From positions 811,001-875,000 of the forward strand of contig CANJKZ010000461.1 of assembly GCA_947471745.1 (NCBI GenBank): a stretch of DNA of 64,000 nt, given 5' to 3'. The notes under the pieces were generated by a model. The model saw nothing but the letters and a program-made list of their open reading frames with translations, ran no database searches and was not told the origin of the DNA. Both the position numbers and the translations under genes were made by a program. The stretch's first letter is position 1; every line of letters starts with the position of its first letter. The DNA comes from Closterium sp. Naga37s-1 (taxonomy: Eukaryota; Streptophyta; Zygnematophyceae; Desmidiales; Closteriaceae). This document shows positions 61,001-64,000 of the stretch, piece by piece.

Positions 61001-62980
61001 CTGCGTCCGTCCACTGCTCCTCTGCGTGCCCCTTTGCCTTCTCCTCCTGAGTCTTCTCTTCCTGCTCTTGCCGACCCGGAGTCGGACTCTCTTCGTACTG
61101 CCAGTCCTACTGTCACGCGTCTCCTTGCTACTGTTGTCACTGACCCTTCCTTTGAGTCCACTGCTGCGTCTGCCCTAGTTGCTGAGCTCGTCGACTTTGC
61201 TGCTCGCTGTCGCCTAGACTACGTCGCCAGTCTTGTTGCTGAGTCTGAGTCTGTCTGTCCTCCGTCCGTCGGGGGTGAGTGTGCCCTTGGCACGGACGTC
61301 CTTGAGGACAGGCAGGAGGAGTTCCAGTGCTTGGCCGCTGCTTCACCTCATCTCGTGTCCGTACTGCTTACCCCTGAGGGAGACCCGGATGCACTTGACA
61401 TCCCGACTCCGCGCTCTTACGCGGAGGCGATAGAGGGTCCCTACTCCTCTCAGTGGCAGGCAGCTATGGACGCAGAGATGGCTTCCTGGAAGTCCACAGG
61501 CACCTACGTTGACACTGTTCCCCCTCCTGGGGCGAACATCGTCAGTGGCATGTGGATTTTCAGGGTGAAGCGACCGCCGGGTTCTCCGCCTGTCTTCAAG
61601 GCGCGTTACGTGGCTCGTGGCTTCAGTCAGCGGCAGGGAGTTGACTACTTTCAGACCTTCTCTCCCACCCCGAAGATGACCACTCTTCGGGTACTGCTGC
61701 ACGTAGCTGCTCACCGTGACTACGAGCTACACTCTCTTGACTTCAGCACTGCTTTCTTGCAGGGCAGCCTGCACGAGGAGATCTGGCTGCGTCGCCCACC
61801 TGGCTTCACTGGGTCTTTTCCTCCTGGCACCCAGTGGAGCCTACGGCGGCCAGTCTACGGTCTCCGCCAGGCACCGCGTGAGTGGCACGACACACTGAGG
61901 ACTACACTTGCGGCTCTTGGGTTTGCTCCCTCTACTGCCGACCCGTCGCTGTTTCTGCGCACCGACACTTCTTTGCCGCCGTTCTACATCCTCGTGTACG
62001 TCGACGACTTGGTCTTTGCCACAGCTGACACTGCTGGACTAGCCCACGTGAAGTCCGAGCTGCAGAAGAGACACACGTGCACTGACCTGGGTGAACTGCG
62101 CAGCTACCTTGGCTTGCAGATCACTCGGGACAGAGCACGCCGCACCATTACCCTGACCCAGTCACACATGGTGCAGCAGGTCCTTCAGCGCTTCGGCTTC
62201 ACGTACTCCTCGCCTCAGGCCACTCCTCTGCCTACTCGCCACTCGCTCTCAGCTCTGCCTTCGGATGAGTCCGTAGAGTCGAGTGGCCCGTACCCAGAGC
62301 TTGTTGGCTGCCTCATGTACCTGATGACCTGCACACGACCTGACCTTGCATACCCTCTTAGCATTCTTGCACGCTATGTTGCTCCTGGGAGACACAGACC
62401 GGAGCACATGGCTGCAGCGAAGAGGGTGTTGCGCTACTTGTGCAGTACGTCGGGCATGGGGCTTGTGCTTGGAGGGCAGAGTCCAGTGGTCCTTACTGGG
62501 CACGCAGACGCTTCTTGGGCTGACGACCAGGCTACGCAGCGGTCGTCACAGGGTTACACCTTCAGCCTTGGTTCCGGCTCTGTTTCGTGGCGGGCTACCC
62601 GCTCGTCTTCTGTTCTCGGCTCCAGTTGTGAGGCTGAGATCTACGCAGGAGCCATGGCTGCACAGGAGCTTCGCTGGCTCACCTACCTACTGACTGACCT
62701 CGGAGAGCTGCCTCGTTCTCCTCCAGTGCTGTACGTAGACAACAAGGCCATGCTGGCCTTGTGTCGGGAGCAGCGACTGGAGCACAGAACGAAGCACATT
62801 GCTCTCCGCTACTTTCTTGCTCGTGAGCTGCAGCAGCGTGGTCAGCTGCGTCTTGCGTACGTGGCCTCTGAGGCCAACACTGCTGATATCTTCACCAAGG
62901 CGCTTGCGCCTTGTGACCATCAGCGCTTCTGTACTCAGCTGGGCCTTGTGCCTACCTTGCCTCACTTGCTCACCTCTTGA
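57005..62980 (+). CDS. Copia D gag-pol polyprotein with one in-frame TAG
   Basis: 1,992 codons. Gag (1-210) starts MASPSVLAFDAEGRAIDFEV. A Gly-rich tract (about 262-340) and Gln run (343-353) are followed at codon 354 by TAG (58064-58066). Beyond it, in the same frame, are a Cys/His cluster (about 380-410), protease DSGAS at about 518, integrase HHCC (WHHRLGHPSL, about 672) and D, D, E near 739, 808 and 845. A Gly/Ala-rich linker precedes RT (WIFRVKRPPG near 1516, YVDD near 1664) and RNase H (HADASWADD, EAEIYAGAMA, DNKAM; about 1830-1915). The start is the first ATG after the leader and matches those of A and F. The homologue A has CAG (Gln) at the TAG position. Readthrough or a nonsense mutation are both possible. 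Confidence 0.92.
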
Positions 62981-63191
62981 CCTTGCTTGTGCTGTTACAT
63001 ATATATATACCTGCTCTTGCTTGTCTAGCCTATATATATATATGTACTCCTGCATGTGAACTGGCCTTGTGGCCTTGAACTTGTGCTCGGAATGTGTGGT
63101 GACTTTGTGATCCACCCTGAGCTTGCTTTGCTTTACTTTGCTTGACTGGTCTTGTGACCCCTTGTTCTCCCCCACTTTGCCTATGGGGGTG

Positions 63192-63320
63192 TGTCAGAAT
63201 ACTGTAGCTCATGCATATTGTGTAGGCTATAGTGGGGTAGCCCATAAGGGGTACAACCCAATTAGGGTTAGTACTTGTACCCAATTCATTCATAGTTCAT
63301 TCATTCCTTGTTTCTTCTCA
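63192..63320 (+). repeat. 3' LTR of Copia D
   Basis: 129 bp, preceded by a purine tract, followed by CAGCA. Confidence 0.95.
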
Positions 63321-63808
63321 CAGCAACTACCACGTTCAACCGCAAGGGTGTGCGTGATCAGGCAGAGGTTTTCTCTGCCATCCAAGCCCACCTCAGGCTC
63401 ATGAAACTCCAGCTGCAGCAGGGTGACGCAGAGGGAGCACTCGCCAACGTAACTAAAATCAAAACGCTCATCAACAAGCGCTTCGAGGTGCTCTTGGTGG
63501 CGGACCAGGCGGGTTTTGAAGCGGCCGGCCGCTTCCAGCTCTATCAATCGAAGAGCGTGCTCACCTCCCGCTCCTACAAGCTAGCCGTGGCAGATGTGGC
63601 AGCATCGAAGCGCGCCCGCCTGAGTTATACTCGCACCGCGCGGGGTAGCAGCCTCGACAACAGGGAAATCGGGAACAAGGGTGCCGGACAAGGGTCGTGC
63701 CACAGAGCCTTCAAGGGCACCTGTTTTCGCTGCGGCCAACCCGGGCACATGGCAAACTCCTGCCCCATGGGGGGGCGCGGTGGACAAGGGCCCACACCCG
63801 TGGTGTGA
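63321..63808 (+). pseudogene. Gag-like gene E, part after Copia D, with CCHC zinc knuckle
   Basis: The plus frame reads a helical region (VFSAIQAHLRLMKLQLQQGD, then ALANVTKIKTLINKRFEV) and near its end a retroviral-type zinc knuckle CFRCGQPGHMANSCP (C-x2-C-x4-H-x4-C), then a stop at 63806-63808. This is the Gag of a retroelement not otherwise seen here. The Copias in this window lack such a perfect knuckle, so DIRS or Ty3 origin is possible. It is broken by D. Confidence 0.7.
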
Positions 63809-64000
63809 GGGGTAACCAAGGGCGATAGAAATGAAGCACGACGCCTATTACAAGTTGCAATAAGGAAACAATTTATACACATTCGACCACCCGCTCTATC
63901 AACACTTCAACATCAAGCCGGACTGTAGGGGTGCCAAAAGCCGCTCCCCAAGATTCTTGCTGACTGTGGCAAATCGACCATTCGCTTGTCTCGCGCTGGC
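63809..64000 (+). other. Downstream of gag-like gene E; window end
   Basis: A plus frame near 63940-64000 (ILADCGKSTIRLSRA) could be the start of a protease-like region of the same element. It is too short to decide. Confidence 0.25.

Larger units (their letters stand above)
55929..63320 (+). mobile_element. Ty1/Copia LTR retrotransposon D, structurally complete
   Basis: 129-bp LTRs at 55929-56057 and 63192-63320 appear identical over their full length. Ends are TG...CA and the target duplication is CAGCA (55924-55928 and 63321-63325). The primer site TGGTATCGAGCAGG starts at 56058, and GCCTATGGGGGTG precedes the right LTR. One gag-pol frame runs 57005-62980 with a single in-frame TAG. It is 7,392 bp and the youngest autonomous element in the window by LTR identity. 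It belongs to the same clade as A, with near-identical RT and RNase H. Confidence 0.96.

Overview
The window is nuclear eukaryotic DNA, most likely from a streptophyte green alga. Two conserved multi-exon genes have plant-like protein sequences, the plant-type tRNA genes lack an encoded CCA, and the DNA is dominated by short-LTR Ty1/Copia retrotransposons with very Gly-rich Gag regions. From general familiarity with such elements I suspect a zygnematophyte such as Closterium, but this is inference only.

Layout. (1) 1-22.3 kb is a stack of nested retroelements resolved by LTRs and 5-bp target-site duplications (TSDs). An old minus-strand Copia (X) is cut by autonomous Copia A (234-8983, TSD CAATT), which is cut by a small non-autonomous LTR element B (5818-7346, TSD CGCTC). 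A plus-strand Copia remnant (Y) has its 3' LTR cut by non-autonomous C (11517-21927, TSD CAATC). C is cut by autonomous Copia F (12979-21856, TSD ATAGG), and F is cut by non-autonomous G (19877-21423, TSD AACAC). (2) 22.8-34.6 kb is a seven-exon plus-strand gene for a THUMPD1/Tan1-like tRNA-acetylation cofactor. A complete hAT DNA transposon sits in its intron 4 and a tRNA-Val(AAC) gene in its intron 6. (3) 35.1-36.8 kb holds a decayed tRNA-Arg, a Harbinger-like transposase scrap, a truncated non-autonomous LTR element (H) and a tRNA-like sequence. (4) 36.9-48.5 kb is a twelve-exon minus-strand pyridoxal kinase gene (PDXK/SOS4 type). A tRNA-Glu(CTC) gene lies on the other strand just beyond its start. 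(5) 49.4-52.0 kb is a decayed minus-strand hAT transposase. (6) 52.7-54.3 kb is non-autonomous LTR element I (TSD ATACA). (7) 55.5-63.8 kb is a gag-like gene split by Copia D (55929-63320, TSD CAGCA), whose two LTRs look identical.

Most unusual observation. In both cellular genes the introns are filled with repeated, progressively decayed partial copies of the neighbouring exons. Copies upstream of an exon carry its acceptor and 5' part; copies downstream carry its 3' end and donor. Several intronic minisatellites (20, 24 and 31 bp) are multiplied exon-donor junctions. THUMPD1 exon 5 has about a dozen such copies, with the hAT element inserted among them. A second unexplained pattern is a family of short near-perfect palindromes (arms ending GAG, a 4-bp self-complementary centre, then CTC) at six or more intronic sites. 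A third is that single in-frame stops in the retroelement ORFs are mostly TAG at positions where Gln (CAG) is expected.

Splice sites, exon phases and protein matches were worked out by eye; no alignment or database search was run.
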